From a virus: DNA of 64,000 nt. Positions 16,935 through 26,241 of this stretch are shown one piece after another (the stretch's first letter is position 1; every line of letters begins with the position of its first letter). The notes under the pieces are model-generated. The model had not been told where the DNA came from and did no database searches. It worked only from the letters and a program-made list of their open reading frames with translations. The position numbers were made by a program, and so were the translations under genes. Where the stretch lies: positions 1 through 64,000 of IMG/VR virus record IMGVR_UViG_3300019888_000005; one strand, written 5' to 3'.

Positions 16935-18019
16935 AGGGTCTGAGTGCGCTGGCCAAGCGTGAGGCTACTCGCGAGCTGTACGCGGAGTACCTGCGCCGTA
17001 TCGACGCGGAATCCGTGTTGGATCATTACGGCGCTGAGCACGTATCGCGGCGAGGTGACGAGATCATTCATTCTTGCTTGATCGACCGAGTGGAGACCCA
17101 CCATAATCACGGCGACAGCAATCCCAGCGCGAGCCTCAACATCGAGAAGAAGCTCTACTCCTGCTACAGCTACGGGGGCGGTGATCTGTTCTGGCTGATC
17201 ATGAAGATGGAGGGCAAAGAGGACTTCACCGATATCGTCTCGATGCTGGGACCGTTCCTCACCGGGCTGACCGAGACGGCAGGCGATTTTCTTGCGGAGC
17301 TGGACCGTTACTTCCGCTCCGAGCAGGCAGTGCCCGCTTATCCGGTGTACCACGAGCGCGTGCTGCGCAACTGGGCGCTCTATCACCCGTATCTGCGCAG
17401 TCGGGGGATCACCAAGGAGGCGGCAGCGCGACTCCAGCTCGGTTACGACGAACGCACCGCGCGGATCACGATTCCGCACTGGGTCGGCGGACGTCTGGTG
17501 GGCTGGCAGCGCAGGGCGCTCAACGATTCCCGGTGGCCCCAGACCGAGGTCGAGGTGGATCGTGACGGCAGACAGCTGGACGGGGGCAGGATTCCCAAGT
17601 ACAAGAACAGTTCTGGGTTTCCCAAGGACACCACGCTCTACAACCTGGACTGCGTCCTCGATCGGGGTTGCGTCGACGTCATAGTTGTCGAGTCACCCAT
17701 GTCTGTGGTCAAGGCAGAGTCTCTGGGCTACGACAACGTGGTGGCTACGTTCGGTTCCAAGGTGGGTGAGGAACAGCTCAAGGCGCTTCGGGGCTTTCGT
17801 GCTGTGACGGTGTACTTCGATTCCGACGTCGCGGGCCGTTATGGATCGCTCAAGCTCATCCGTGGCCTCTATCGGCATACGGCGGTGTTCCACGTGGAAC
17901 CCGAGGTGGGTCGTGACCTCGCGGACTACGACACGCGCGAGCAGGCGGATCGCATACTGAACACGAGAGACCCAGCGGTGCTCGCATTGATCGGATTGGA
18001 GAGAGACTATGCCCGATAG
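16931..18019 (+). CDS. DnaG-type DNA primase with TOPRIM domain
   Basis: A 362-residue primase. The N-terminal part has a zinc-finger-like region (HSCLIDRVETHHNHGDSN..SYGGGD) resembling CHC2, with altered ligand spacing. The catalytic TOPRIM fold follows: VIVVESPMSVV with the key Glu, then VTVYFDSDVAGR with the Asp-x-Asp pair near residues 297-299. It makes RNA primers for the phage polymerase. Its ATG overlaps the helicase stop, consistent with a helicase-primase pair. Confidence 0.88.
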   Translation: MKGLSALAKREATRELYAEYLRRIDAESVLDHYGAEHVSRRGDEIIHSCLIDRVETHHNHGDSNPSASLNIEKKLYSCYSYGGGDLFWLIMKMEGKEDFTDIVSMLGPFLTGLTETAGDFLAELDRYFRSEQAVPAYPVYHERVLRNWALYHPYLRSRGITKEAAARLQLGYDERTARITIPHWVGGRLVGWQRRALNDSRWPQTEVEVDRDGRQLDGGRIPKYKNSSGFPKDTTLYNLDCVLDRGCVDVIVVESPMSVVKAESLGYDNVVATFGSKVGEEQLKALRGFRAVTVYFDSDVAGRYGSLKLIRGLYRHTAVFHVEPEVGRDLADYDTREQADRILNTRDPAVLALIGLERDYAR

Positions 18020-18239
18020 CGCATCCATCGTTCCGGAGGGCGAGACACCCCCGGAGCCCCCGGAGCTTCAGTACTATCAGCCACCCGAGGAGTCTCCGAT
18101 GGTGACCAAGATGCGGGCGGAGTCCGAGGCCCAGCTCGCCGAGTTCGAGAAACTGCTCGCAGACAACGTGGGCAAGGCCGATGCCAAGTCGGCGCTCATG
18201 GCCGACAAGGGTGTTCCCGAGGAGAAGCGCTCAATCTGA
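18009..18239 (+). CDS. Small Pro/Glu-rich hypothetical protein
   Basis: A 76-residue acidic protein with a Pro-rich N-terminal half (PPEPPELQYYQPPEESP) and a helical Lys/Asp-rich C-terminus. It overlaps the primase by 11 bases and the J-domain gene by one (TGATG). No family recognised; it could be a flexible adaptor. Confidence 0.65.
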   Translation: MPDSASIVPEGETPPEPPELQYYQPPEESPMVTKMRAESEAQLAEFEKLLADNVGKADAKSALMADKGVPEEKRSI

Positions 18240-18922
18240 TGCCGGAGCTGATATTCGACGAGGGCGTGGGGTTCCCGTCCTGTAATCGGGAGCTGGATGT
18301 GGTCCCGGTCAACACGAACGACGCCAACGGCTTCTACGAATATCTGGACCTGCCACCCTGGGCCACGTCGCGCGAGATCAGGACTCGCTGTCGGTGGCTG
18401 CTGCGCAAGTACCACCCGGACGGTCGCTCACCCAACCAGGAGAGGTTTCGGCGCGTGGTGGAGATTTATCGTGTCCTGAGTGATGCGTACCAGAAGTCGC
18501 TCTACGACCACACGCCCCCGGACAGTTTGTTCCTCGACGATTACGAGGTGATGGAGCAACTCCGGGAAAAAGCGGACACTTTCGAGGCGCTCAAGAACCT
18601 CACCACGTCGTTGCCCAAGACGCACTGGTCCTATCACGTCTACGGGCCCGCTGTGGCCCCGAAAGACGACAGGGCGCTGGCACAGTCGTGGTACGACGCG
18701 CTCGTGCCAGCTGCGTACGTACGGGGCTACAGAGGCACCATCCAGCTCGTTCTCAGTGACCTGCTCAGGACGTTCTTCGAGGAAGGAGGTTTGGTGTCGG
18801 TTCCTCGCGTTCCGCCTGATTGGATGGCGGTCGAGAGGTTGCTGAACGGGTGCCGTTTTCTGTCGCATCCGGCTGTTATGTTCACTTCGAGCGAGAGCTT
18901 CGCTCACACATCGCACGGCTGA
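18239..18922 (+). CDS. J-domain (DnaJ-like) protein
   Basis: A 227-residue protein. Residues about 25-85 form a J-domain: FYEYLDLPPWATSREIRTRCR, then LLRKYHPDG with the invariant HPD, and FRRVVEIYRVLSD with YQKSLYD. J-domains stimulate Hsp70 (DnaK) ATPase. The rest has no Gly/Phe region or zinc finger, so it is not a full DnaJ. Among replication genes it may recruit host DnaK to take protein complexes apart, as lambda uses DnaJ/DnaK at its origin (established for lambda, inference here). Confidence 0.8.
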   Translation: MPELIFDEGVGFPSCNRELDVVPVNTNDANGFYEYLDLPPWATSREIRTRCRWLLRKYHPDGRSPNQERFRRVVEIYRVLSDAYQKSLYDHTPPDSLFLDDYEVMEQLREKADTFEALKNLTTSLPKTHWSYHVYGPAVAPKDDRALAQSWYDALVPAAYVRGYRGTIQLVLSDLLRTFFEEGGLVSVPRVPPDWMAVERLLNGCRFLSHPAVMFTSSESFAHTSHG

Positions 18923-18960
18923 CAAGGGCCACGCAATTCAATTGAGAGAGTGAGAAGTCC

Positions 18961-19971
18961 ATGGGCGTAGGAATGGGTGCTGTCGAGAAGGCAGTCGAAC
19001 GCAGCAAGCTGAGGAGCGGCGGTTCGGGAGAGTTTCTCCCCGGTATTTTCTGGGCGGACGACAAGGGCAAGGAGAACGTCAACTACCGCAAGGTGCTTCG
19101 GTTCCTGACCGATGACGTCATCACGTGCAAGATCTATGAGTTCGTCAAGGGCGGTCCCGAGAACAAGGGCCGTGATTTCTATGCTCCGCAGAGCATCGTC
19201 GAGGAGATCGACAACCCAGACGGCACGGTGACGACGAGGCCGTTGTGGGAGGAGCTGGCCAACGAGAAAGATTATTTCTTGGAGAACAACATCTGGCTTC
19301 CGGACTTCAAACAGAAATTGGTCGCGCCGGGCAAGTATGCCAAGGAGAAGACCACAGGTTTGGCGGTGCTGCGTGAGGAGATCAAGGAGAGCATCAACGG
19401 TAAGCGTCTCTCGACGGTGCATGATCTCGTGGTGGAGCGCGAGTGGAAGGACGGCGACGACAAGGTGCAGAAGGAGTCGGGGCTGTTCTTCGGCATCGTC
19501 AAGCAGGGCCACAAGAATTTCTGGTCCACGCTGGTGGGGTATTACAACCGCTACGGCACCATCATCGACCGTGACTACGAGATCATTCGCAACGGCAACG
19601 GGACCGATACCCAGTATGTGATCCTGCCGATGGACCCCGATCCGGCGTTCATTCCGGCTGACGACGAGAAGCACGAAGACGGCACTCCGGTCACCACTGC
19701 GGACAAGATCGCGGAGCGCTACTACGGGGAGGGCGAGGGCAAGCTCTCCATCACGCTCAAGGACTACATCGTCCCGAAGGCGCGGTACGCGGCGGCGGAA
19801 GAGTGGGTGAAGGGCAAGGGTTCGCCACCGCAGACCGAACCCACCGACCATGGGCAGAGTGTCGTGGAGCCGGATGGCAATTCCGATGCAGGAGAACGGA
19901 TTCGGCAACCCGCATCCTCTGCTGGCAAGTCGCTCAAGGAGCAATTAGAAAGCTACGCCAAGACGTCCTGA
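18961..19971 (+). CDS. Possible single-stranded DNA-binding protein
   Basis: A 336-residue abundant-type protein: Lys-, Asp- and Gly-rich with aromatic patches, and the early stretch YRKVLRFLTDDVITCKIYEFV. It lies between primase and polymerase genes and has its own transcription terminator just downstream. Together these fit a phage ssDNA-binding protein, but no diagnostic motif was recognised. The C-terminal 50 residues look disordered. The start at 18961 lacks a strong ribosome site. Confidence 0.6.
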   Translation: MGVGMGAVEKAVERSKLRSGGSGEFLPGIFWADDKGKENVNYRKVLRFLTDDVITCKIYEFVKGGPENKGRDFYAPQSIVEEIDNPDGTVTTRPLWEELANEKDYFLENNIWLPDFKQKLVAPGKYAKEKTTGLAVLREEIKESINGKRLSTVHDLVVEREWKDGDDKVQKESGLFFGIVKQGHKNFWSTLVGYYNRYGTIIDRDYEIIRNGNGTDTQYVILPMDPDPAFIPADDEKHEDGTPVTTADKIAERYYGEGEGKLSITLKDYIVPKARYAAAEEWVKGKGSPPQTEPTDHGQSVVEPDGNSDAGERIRQPASSAGKSLKEQLESYAKTS

Positions 19972-19988
19972 GCGTCTTAAGCTGGACG

Positions 19989-20045
19989 AGCAGGCGAGGC
20001 ATTGGGTCCCGTTGAACCCCTGGGGACGCCTCGCCTGCTTTCTCC
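19989..20045 (+). terminator. Strong 12-bp stem terminator
   Basis: AGCAGGCGAGGC (19989-20000) and its exact complement GCCTCGCCTGCT (20028-20039) flank a 27-nt loop that holds further G/C pairing. A short T-rich run follows. It lies right after the possible ssDNA-binding protein gene and would separate that unit from the polymerase unit. Confidence 0.78.
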
Positions 20046-20093
20046 GACCGACTACTCGTAGGCAGCTGTGACCAGCGGGACTAAGGGTTTTTG

Positions 20094-20588
20094 ATGGAAG
20101 AACTTTGGGCAGAGGTGCCTGATCAGCCTGGACGTTATTGGGCTTCAAGTCTTGGGCAAGTCAGGTCTCGGCGAGGAATTTTGAAGGTCATACCGCGAGG
20201 TAAAGCCGGTCGCCCTGCGGTGAACATCGGAGGTCGTAAGAGGTACGTCCATATCCTGGTCCTCGAAGCCTTTGTCGGACTTAGGCCGGAGGGATTGCAA
20301 GGTCTTCATCATGACGACGATCCGCAGAATAATAATATTGAAAATCTGCGGTGGGGGACTCCATCGGAGAATGGTCTCGATGCTTCGAGAAACGGAAGAC
20401 TGCCACACGCACTGAGGACGCATTGCCCGCAGAGACATCGTCTCGAATCTCCCAACCTCATGCCGTCTCACCCTGGTAGGTCTTGTTTGTCTTGTAATCG
20501 TGCTCGCGGCTATGTCACTAAGCATCCGGGAGTGGACTGGAGAACTGAGTCTCATCGTTATTATCGTCAGTTAGGGATGGCAGCATGA
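20094..20588 (+). CDS. HNH homing endonuclease with NUMOD4 domain, upstream of dnaE
   Basis: A 164-residue NUMOD4-HNH protein: MEELWAEVPDQPGRYWASSLGQVRS, then HILVLEAFVGLRP, LHHDDDPQNNNIENLRWGT and a C-terminal Cys pair (CLSC). It is related in layout to the protein at 2859-3380. Its stop overlaps the ATG of the polymerase gene. Upstream, GTG ACC AGC at 20069 reads Met/Val-Thr-Ser like the polymerase start (ATG ACG TCG), so this element too may have displaced the original start. That match is only three codons. Confidence 0.88.
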   Translation: MEELWAEVPDQPGRYWASSLGQVRSRRGILKVIPRGKAGRPAVNIGGRKRYVHILVLEAFVGLRPEGLQGLHHDDDPQNNNIENLRWGTPSENGLDASRNGRLPHALRTHCPQRHRLESPNLMPSHPGRSCLSCNRARGYVTKHPGVDWRTESHRYYRQLGMAA

Positions 20589-23500
20589 CGTCGGATTATG
20601 TAGCGCTCCACCAGCATGGCCAGACGTCTTTCCTCGACGGCGAGGCGTCGATCGAGTCCATCGCCAGAGGTGCGGCAGAGCGTGGTCAGACGGCTACTGC
20701 TCTCACCGATCATCAGGAAGTGGCGGGGCATCTTGCGCTTCAGAAGGCGTGCAAAAAGCACGGCATCCGGCCCATTTTTGGAATGGAGGGCTATCTCTCC
20801 GATGTGAATGCGGTGGAGTCCAAGGCCCGCAAGTACAAGGTGCCTGACTACAGCCACGTCACGTTGCTCGCGCAGAACGACGTGGGGTTGCGCAACTTGT
20901 GGAGTTGGGCCTCTGTTGCTTCGACGCAGAACTTCTACTATCGCGCGCTGATGGACTGGGAGACGCTCAAGCCCTACACCGAGGGCATCTACGTCAGCGA
21001 CGGATGCATGTTGAGCTGGATCGCGAAGTCGATTATTGCCGGAGACGAGTCGCGGACTCACGAGCTGATGGCGCGTTATCTGGGAGCCTTCGGCGACAAC
21101 TTCTACATGGAGCTGCACACCTGGCAGTTCGTGGACCCGCAGACCGAGGAGCATTGCACGCTCAACAAGGACATGGCGCTGGTCAACCAGGTCAAGGTCG
21201 AGTTGGCACAGCAGTACAGCGTCCCGCTCGTCGTGGTGAACGACAACCATTACGTCAATCGCGAGGATTGGGTGCGTCACAACCTCGTCTGGGCCATGAA
21301 CACGTCCGACGAGGCGGACAAGACGGGGAGTGGCGAGTGTGCGGCGTGGCTCATGGTGGACGACGAACTCGTGCACTGGATGGGCAAGCACGGCGTGTCC
21401 GAAGCCGTCACTCGGGAAGCCATTCGCAACACGAAGATGATTTCGGACAACTGTGACATCGAAATCACCGCTGAGCCCAAGATGCCTCGTCTCACTGGGT
21501 CGGACTTGGAGGACTTGCACTTGTTCGCCGACCAGGTCGAGAAGGGGTTCGAGCGCAAGATCGTGCAGGGTGGGCGTGACGTGGAGTTGTATCGGGAGCG
21601 CATGGAGGAGGAGGCCCGCATGATTGCCCGCAAGGGGTACGCGGGCTATTTCAACGTCGTGACGGACTTCACGTCTCATGCTCGCGACGACCTGGGCATT
21701 TTTATGGGACCGGGGCGTGGTAGTGCTGGAGGGTCCTTGTGTGCCTGGCTGCTTGGCATCACCCGCATGGACCCGCTCAAGTACGACCTGTTGTTCGAGC
21801 GCTTCATTTCCGAGGACCGCGAGGACTATCCCGACATCGACGTGGACTTCCAGAAATCGCGGATTGGAGAAATAAAAAAGTACACGGCAGACAAGTACGG
21901 GGCGGATCACGTCTGCGGCATCGGTACGTTCACGCGCTCTCAGCCCAAGGCCATCCTCAAGGATCTAGGGCGCGCGATGGGCGTCTCGTTCGCTGATTCC
22001 AATTCCATTTCCAAGGCGGTCGGCGTACTGCCGGAGGGGATGGATTGGACCGGGATGCTGGTATGGCGCAACGACACACTCGAACCTTGGATTCGCAAGT
22101 ATCCGGAGCTGTTCAAGCGTGCCGAAGAGATGGTGGGCATGGTGCGGCAGTCCTCCGTGCACGCCTCGGGCTGGGTGATCAGCCCGATTCCGTTGCTGGG
22201 CAACATCCCGCTCCGCAAGAAGAACAATGCGGTGGTGACGGCGTTCGAACAGGGTGAAGTCGAGGAGATGGGCTTCATCAAGATGGACTTTCTCGCCCTG
22301 CGACATATGGACACGATCCAGTTCGCGCTCGACCTCGTCAGGGAACGCCACGGTATCGAAATCGACTTGGACGAGTTCGGTGATGGGGAGTTCTGCGATC
22401 CGGCCATCTGGGAGGCGGTGGGCAAGGGAGATTGCCTGGGGCTGTTCCAGCTCGATGCGGATTTGATGCAGAGCACGGCCAAGCGGCTCAAGCCGCAGAG
22501 CGAGCGTGAGGTGGCGGAGCTGCTCGCCATCAACCGTCCGGGCGTGATCGGTGCGGGGTTGCTGACGCCCTACATCGAGCGCAAGCACAGGCGTGAGGAG
22601 GTGTTGTTCGACCATCCGATGGTCGAGGCGATCCTGAACGAGACCTACGGCATCATGATCTACCAAGAGCAGATGATGAAGATGGCGCGACTGGCGGCGG
22701 GGTTCTCGCCTACCCGCACCGAGTATCTGCGCAAGGTCGTGGGCAAGAAGCTGATCGACAAAATTCCTGCGCTCAAGGACGAGTTCTATGCGGGGTGCAA
22801 GGCCAATGCGGCGTTCCTGGAGCAGTGCAATGGCAATCCCGACAAGACGATTGCCAAGCTGTGGATGGGCATCGAGGCGTCGGGCTCCTATCTGTTCAAC
22901 AAGAGCCACTCCGTGGGTTATGCGCTGGTGGCGAGCTGGGAAGCGTGGCTCAAGACCTACTACTATCCGGAGTTTGTGACCGCGTGCCTCATGACGGTGG
23001 ATGACGACGAGATGCCTCGTTACGTCCGTCACGCCCGCACGCACGATCTGCGTATCCTGCCTCCGGACATCAACGTGTCCAAGAGATCCTTCACGCTCAC
23101 GAACGAAGGTGTGCGTTACGGATTGACGTCCGTGCGGAATGTAGGTGCGGTGGCCTACAACGACATTCTTCGATGTCGTCCGTTCTCGTCACTGGAGGAG
23201 CTGCTGGACAAGGTGACGCGAGCCAAGGTGAACAAGCGTGTCGTGCTCAACCTGATCAGGTTGGGGGCCTTCGACACCATGCATCCCGAGGACACGAGAG
23301 CAGAGCTGGAGGAGTTCTACTACGGCGCGATGAAGACGCCCAAGGCAGCGAGAGAGAAGATTCCCGACTACAGCGACATGCTGGCTATGTATCGCCTGGA
23401 GAAGGAACTGGTCGGGAGTTTCATTCTGCACGATCCGATGCAGCAGTACGAACACATTGTGGAGCGCACGTGTCTGTCCGATCCCGAGCAGATAGACGAT

Positions 23501-23773
23501 ATGGAGTCCGGAGCACTGTGCATGATCGGCGGGATGGTGTCGAAGATAAAAAAGCACACCACCAGAGGCGGCGACGCGATGGCGTTCATCTCGTTGACGT
23601 TCCACGAACGAGACTTCGACGCCGTGGTGTTCCCCGATGCGTATCGGGCGTATCGCAGCTTTCTCAAGATCGACGCACCTGTCGTGGTGCGGGCGATCAA
23701 GACCAACAAAGGCGGGGTGCAAGTCACCGCCCTCGAAAGACTTGATTTTTTAACTTTAGAAGACAGGCATTGA
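20585..23773 (+). CDS. dnaE: DNA polymerase III alpha subunit (DnaE-like)
   Basis: A 1062-residue C-family polymerase, the phage replicative enzyme. The N-terminal PHP domain shows VALHQHGQTSFLDG, ALTDHQ and PIFGMEGYL. The palm domain has GPGRGSAGGS (near 375), PDIDVDF (near 415, two catalytic Asp) and IKMDFL (near 567, third Asp). The finger region includes YQEQMMKMA and FNKSHSVGYA. The OB-fold part is at the C-terminus. It is slightly shorter than bacterial DnaE and lacks a proofreading exonuclease. HNH genes sit directly on both sides, and its last ten codons are unusually AT-rich. Confidence 0.95.
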   Translation: MTSDYVALHQHGQTSFLDGEASIESIARGAAERGQTATALTDHQEVAGHLALQKACKKHGIRPIFGMEGYLSDVNAVESKARKYKVPDYSHVTLLAQNDVGLRNLWSWASVASTQNFYYRALMDWETLKPYTEGIYVSDGCMLSWIAKSIIAGDESRTHELMARYLGAFGDNFYMELHTWQFVDPQTEEHCTLNKDMALVNQVKVELAQQYSVPLVVVNDNHYVNREDWVRHNLVWAMNTSDEADKTGSGECAAWLMVDDELVHWMGKHGVSEAVTREAIRNTKMISDNCDIEITAEPKMPRLTGSDLEDLHLFADQVEKGFERKIVQGGRDVELYRERMEEEARMIARKGYAGYFNVVTDFTSHARDDLGIFMGPGRGSAGGSLCAWLLGITRMDPLKYDLLFERFISEDREDYPDIDVDFQKSRIGEIKKYTADKYGADHVCGIGTFTRSQPKAILKDLGRAMGVSFADSNSISKAVGVLPEGMDWTGMLVWRNDTLEPWIRKYPELFKRAEEMVGMVRQSSVHASGWVISPIPLLGNIPLRKKNNAVVTAFEQGEVEEMGFIKMDFLALRHMDTIQFALDLVRERHGIEIDLDEFGDGEFCDPAIWEAVGKGDCLGLFQLDADLMQSTAKRLKPQSEREVAELLAINRPGVIGAGLLTPYIERKHRREEVLFDHPMVEAILNETYGIMIYQEQMMKMARLAAGFSPTRTEYLRKVVGKKLIDKIPALKDEFYAGCKANAAFLEQCNGNPDKTIAKLWMGIEASGSYLFNKSHSVGYALVASWEAWLKTYYYPEFVTACLMTVDDDEMPRYVRHARTHDLRILPPDINVSKRSFTLTNEGVRYGLTSVRNVGAVAYNDILRCRPFSSLEELLDKVTRAKVNKRVVLNLIRLGAFDTMHPEDTRAELEEFYYGAMKTPKAAREKIPDYSDMLAMYRLEKELVGSFILHDPMQQYEHIVERTCLSDPEQIDDMESGALCMIGGMVSKIKKHTTRGGDAMAFISLTFHERDFDAVVFPDAYRAYRSFLKIDAPVVVRAIKTNKGGVQVTALERLDFLTLEDRH

Positions 23774-23774
23774 G

Positions 23775-24344
23775 ATGGGGCGACCGAAAGGCTCTAGACA
23801 ATCTCCCGAAACGCGAGCAAAAATTTCTGCCGGTCTTCGAAACAGGCCGGTCTCAGAAGCCACGCGACGCAAGTTGTCGGAGTCCAATACAGGTAAATCC
23901 CATACGGTCGAAGCGCGAGACAAGATGTCGGAGTACTGGTCCGGGCGACCTCGTAACCCCGAGACTGTCGCAAAGCAGACCGCGACTAGAGTTGCGAACT
24001 TGAGGGCAAGAGACCCGTCATCGTTCATTATTTTTCAAGGCTATCGAGTGCTCACTGCGCAATACGGGCATCCGTTAGCTGGCTCCAACGGTCAACTTCG
24101 TGAGCATCGTAAGGTTCTTTTTGACGCGATCGGAGTAGGCCCTCACGAATGTCATTGGAATCAATGGTCTGCCTGTGGGCAGCTCAGTCTTGAGTGGGAT
24201 ACCGGGACGCTGTGTGCCGACCACCTGAATGAAGACAAACTTGACAATCGACCAGAAAATTTGGTGCCAAGTTGCTGTATCTGCAATCTCAATCGCACGA
24301 GATCGTCTTGGTGGACTGAATATATTAATTTTCCGACCAACTGA
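23775..24344 (+). CDS. HNH homing endonuclease with NUMOD3-like repeats, between dnaE and recA
   Basis: A 189-residue protein starting one base after the polymerase stop. NUMOD3-like repeats (RAKISAGLRNR, RRKLSESNTGK, RDKMSEYWSGR) precede an HNH core: LCADHLNEDKLDNRPENLVPSC with CIC. AT-rich relative to both neighbours. Architecture resembles the HNH protein at 9109-9639, without the CTC zinc motif. Confidence 0.88.
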   Translation: MGRPKGSRQSPETRAKISAGLRNRPVSEATRRKLSESNTGKSHTVEARDKMSEYWSGRPRNPETVAKQTATRVANLRARDPSSFIIFQGYRVLTAQYGHPLAGSNGQLREHRKVLFDAIGVGPHECHWNQWSACGQLSLEWDTGTLCADHLNEDKLDNRPENLVPSCCICNLNRTRSSWWTEYINFPTN

Positions 24345-24353
24345 AAGGCGATC

Positions 24354-25469
24354 ATGGGTGTCTCGACAGCAGACAAGATCCTGGCAGACATAAACAAAGA
24401 ATTCGGGGAGGGCTCCGCTACCTACGCCAGGGATATGGCTCCCATCGAGGTGTGTTCTTCAGGCTCGCTGTCGTTGGATTTCGCCATCGGTATCGGCGGG
24501 GTGCCCAAGAACCGGGTGATGGAACTGGTGGGTGAGGAGGGCTCGGGCAAGACGTCTGTCGCTCTGCTCATTGCGCGTCAATTCATCGACGACCAGCCGG
24601 GACGCTTGGTCATCGTGCTGGACATCGAACACAAGCTCACGCCCGATTGGGTGGAGGCGTTGATCGGCAGCGCGCGGATGGAGAAGCTGCTCGTGCTCAG
24701 CCCGGACACCATCGAGCAAGCGACGGACATGTATCGCAAGACCGTAGGCACGGGCAAGGTGAGCCTGGTCATCCTGGACAGCATCGGCGGGGCCCCGACG
24801 TCTCAGGTGATGGACGAGGATCGCAGCGCGGAGAAGAAGGAGATGGCGGGCAACGCAGCGGGCGTTACCAAGTTCGCTCGTTTTGCTTCCACGTTCTCGG
24901 CCAAGTACTCCTGCTTGACCATTGGTATCAATCAGGTGCGAGACGACATGGGTGGCTATCACAGGCTGGTCACACCGGGTGGGCGGGGTTGGAAGCACGC
25001 CTGTGTGTTGCGCATCCAGCTCAAGCGGGGTCAGGAGAAGTACTTCGAGAAGATCAACGGCGAGAACGTGCAGGTCGGTTACGACGTGATTGCGCGCTGC
25101 TTCAAGAACCACCTGGCGACTCAGGGGCGGATCGCGCAGTGGCGGTTCTTCAACCAGCCGTGCAAGCTGGCTCCGCTGGGCGTGGACACCACCGAGGAGT
25201 GCATCCGGCTGGCAAAGATGGTCGGTGTCGTGACGCAGGCGGGTGCCTACTATCGCCACGACGGCTTTCCGGGTGGGCAGGTGATGGGGCAGGCCAAGAT
25301 GCTCGACCTCATCATGAGCGACGACGCGCTGCGAGCACAGCTGGTGTCCGAGGTGCTGGCAGAACTCAAGGCCGACCCCGCCAAGTTGTCCGAGGTGGCT
25401 CCGGTGACCGATATCGACGAGGTGCTCGACGACGAACCCAAGGGCTTCATCAAGGGTCAGGACGACTGA
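24354..25469 (+). CDS. recA: RecA-like recombinase
   Basis: A 371-residue strand-exchange ATPase of the RecA family. Walker A GEEGSGKT is near residues 59-66, Walker B is VSLVILDSIGG, and TIGINQVRDD matches the L2-proximal segment. The C-terminal region is acidic, as in RecA. It likely promotes recombination-dependent replication and repair, in a run with two nuclease-like genes downstream. The ATG follows GAAAGG and the stop overlaps the next ATG. Confidence 0.92.
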   Translation: MGVSTADKILADINKEFGEGSATYARDMAPIEVCSSGSLSLDFAIGIGGVPKNRVMELVGEEGSGKTSVALLIARQFIDDQPGRLVIVLDIEHKLTPDWVEALIGSARMEKLLVLSPDTIEQATDMYRKTVGTGKVSLVILDSIGGAPTSQVMDEDRSAEKKEMAGNAAGVTKFARFASTFSAKYSCLTIGINQVRDDMGGYHRLVTPGGRGWKHACVLRIQLKRGQEKYFEKINGENVQVGYDVIARCFKNHLATQGRIAQWRFFNQPCKLAPLGVDTTEECIRLAKMVGVVTQAGAYYRHDGFPGGQVMGQAKMLDLIMSDDALRAQLVSEVLAELKADPAKLSEVAPVTDIDEVLDDEPKGFIKGQDD

Positions 25470-25825
25470 TGCCCAATGATGATTGGGAGCAGCACGAGGC
25501 GGACGTTCAGAAATTGCTAGGTCTGGACAGCACAATTGCGAGCGGATCGCAGTGGCACGACCCCGGAGACGGCACGACGCGCAATCAGTACGACTCCAAT
25601 CCATTTCGCATCATGATGGATGCGAAATGCACTGTGTCCAAGTCGTTCTCGATGAAGCGAGACTTCCTGGCGGTGTGGATGAACAAGGCCGAGATGTTGG
25701 GCAAGCGATTCATTCTGCCGATCCGGTTCGTGCGGAAGCCAGGAGTGCACGAGGACTATGTGTTGCTGGAACTGAACGACTTCGCGGAGCTGTTGATGCT
25801 CGCACAAAAAGGAGCCGAGAGGTGA
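25469..25825 (+). CDS. Small PD-(D/E)XK-like nuclease, possible Holliday junction resolvase
   Basis: A 118-residue protein coupled to recA. GSQWHDPGD..., then FRIMMDAKCT (Asp-x-Lys strand end), KSFSM and ILPIRF resemble the compact core of archaeal-type and phage resolvases in the PD-(D/E)XK fold. Size and recA linkage fit a junction resolvase. The assignment rests on pattern only. Confidence 0.7.
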   Translation: MPNDDWEQHEADVQKLLGLDSTIASGSQWHDPGDGTTRNQYDSNPFRIMMDAKCTVSKSFSMKRDFLAVWMNKAEMLGKRFILPIRFVRKPGVHEDYVLLELNDFAELLMLAQKGAER

Positions 25826-26241
25826 CCGTTGAGGAGGCTCGCCGGGAACTGGAACGACTACGAGGAGAAGGCACGAGGTGTCCCTGCTGCGATCAGTTCG
25901 TCAAGGTTTATCGGCGGAAGATTAATTCGACTATGGCGCGAGCCTTGATCTTGCTCTACCGCGAAGGCGGCTGGGTGCACGTTTCCTCGAAGCTGGACAG
26001 TGGTTCCGAGCTGTCGAAGACTCGCTTCTGGTTCTTGGTCGAAGAGCGCGAAGATGCTCACTCGGGGTGGTGGCGACTGACTTCATTAGGTCGAGAGTTC
26101 GTCCTAGGCCAGACCGATCTGCCCAAATACGCCGAGATCTACAACAATCAACTGCTCTGCCTCGACTTCTCCGAGTCGATCACTATTCGGGACGCACTCG
26201 GAACCAGGTTCAACTATCGAGACCTGATGGAGGGCCGATGA
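25822..26241 (+). CDS. Zinc-ribbon protein with winged-helix-like body
   Basis: A 139-residue protein starting at GTG 25822 inside the previous stop (GTGA). Residues 18-30 (CPCCDQFVKVYRR) form a zinc-knuckle-like start. Then comes a helical part with SSKLDSGSELSKTRFWFL and a strand-turn WWRLTSLGREFV that could be a winged helix. Probably nucleic-acid-binding, within the recombination operon. Confidence 0.68.
   Translation: MTVEEARRELERLRGEGTRCPCCDQFVKVYRRKINSTMARALILLYREGGWVHVSSKLDSGSELSKTRFWFLVEEREDAHSGWWRLTSLGREFVLGQTDLPKYAEIYNNQLLCLDFSESITIRDALGTRFNYRDLMEGR

Noticed and set aside
20567-23044. Long leftward open frames opposite dnaE
   Set aside because: Shadows of the polymerase gene; no ribosome sites and no recognisable domains.
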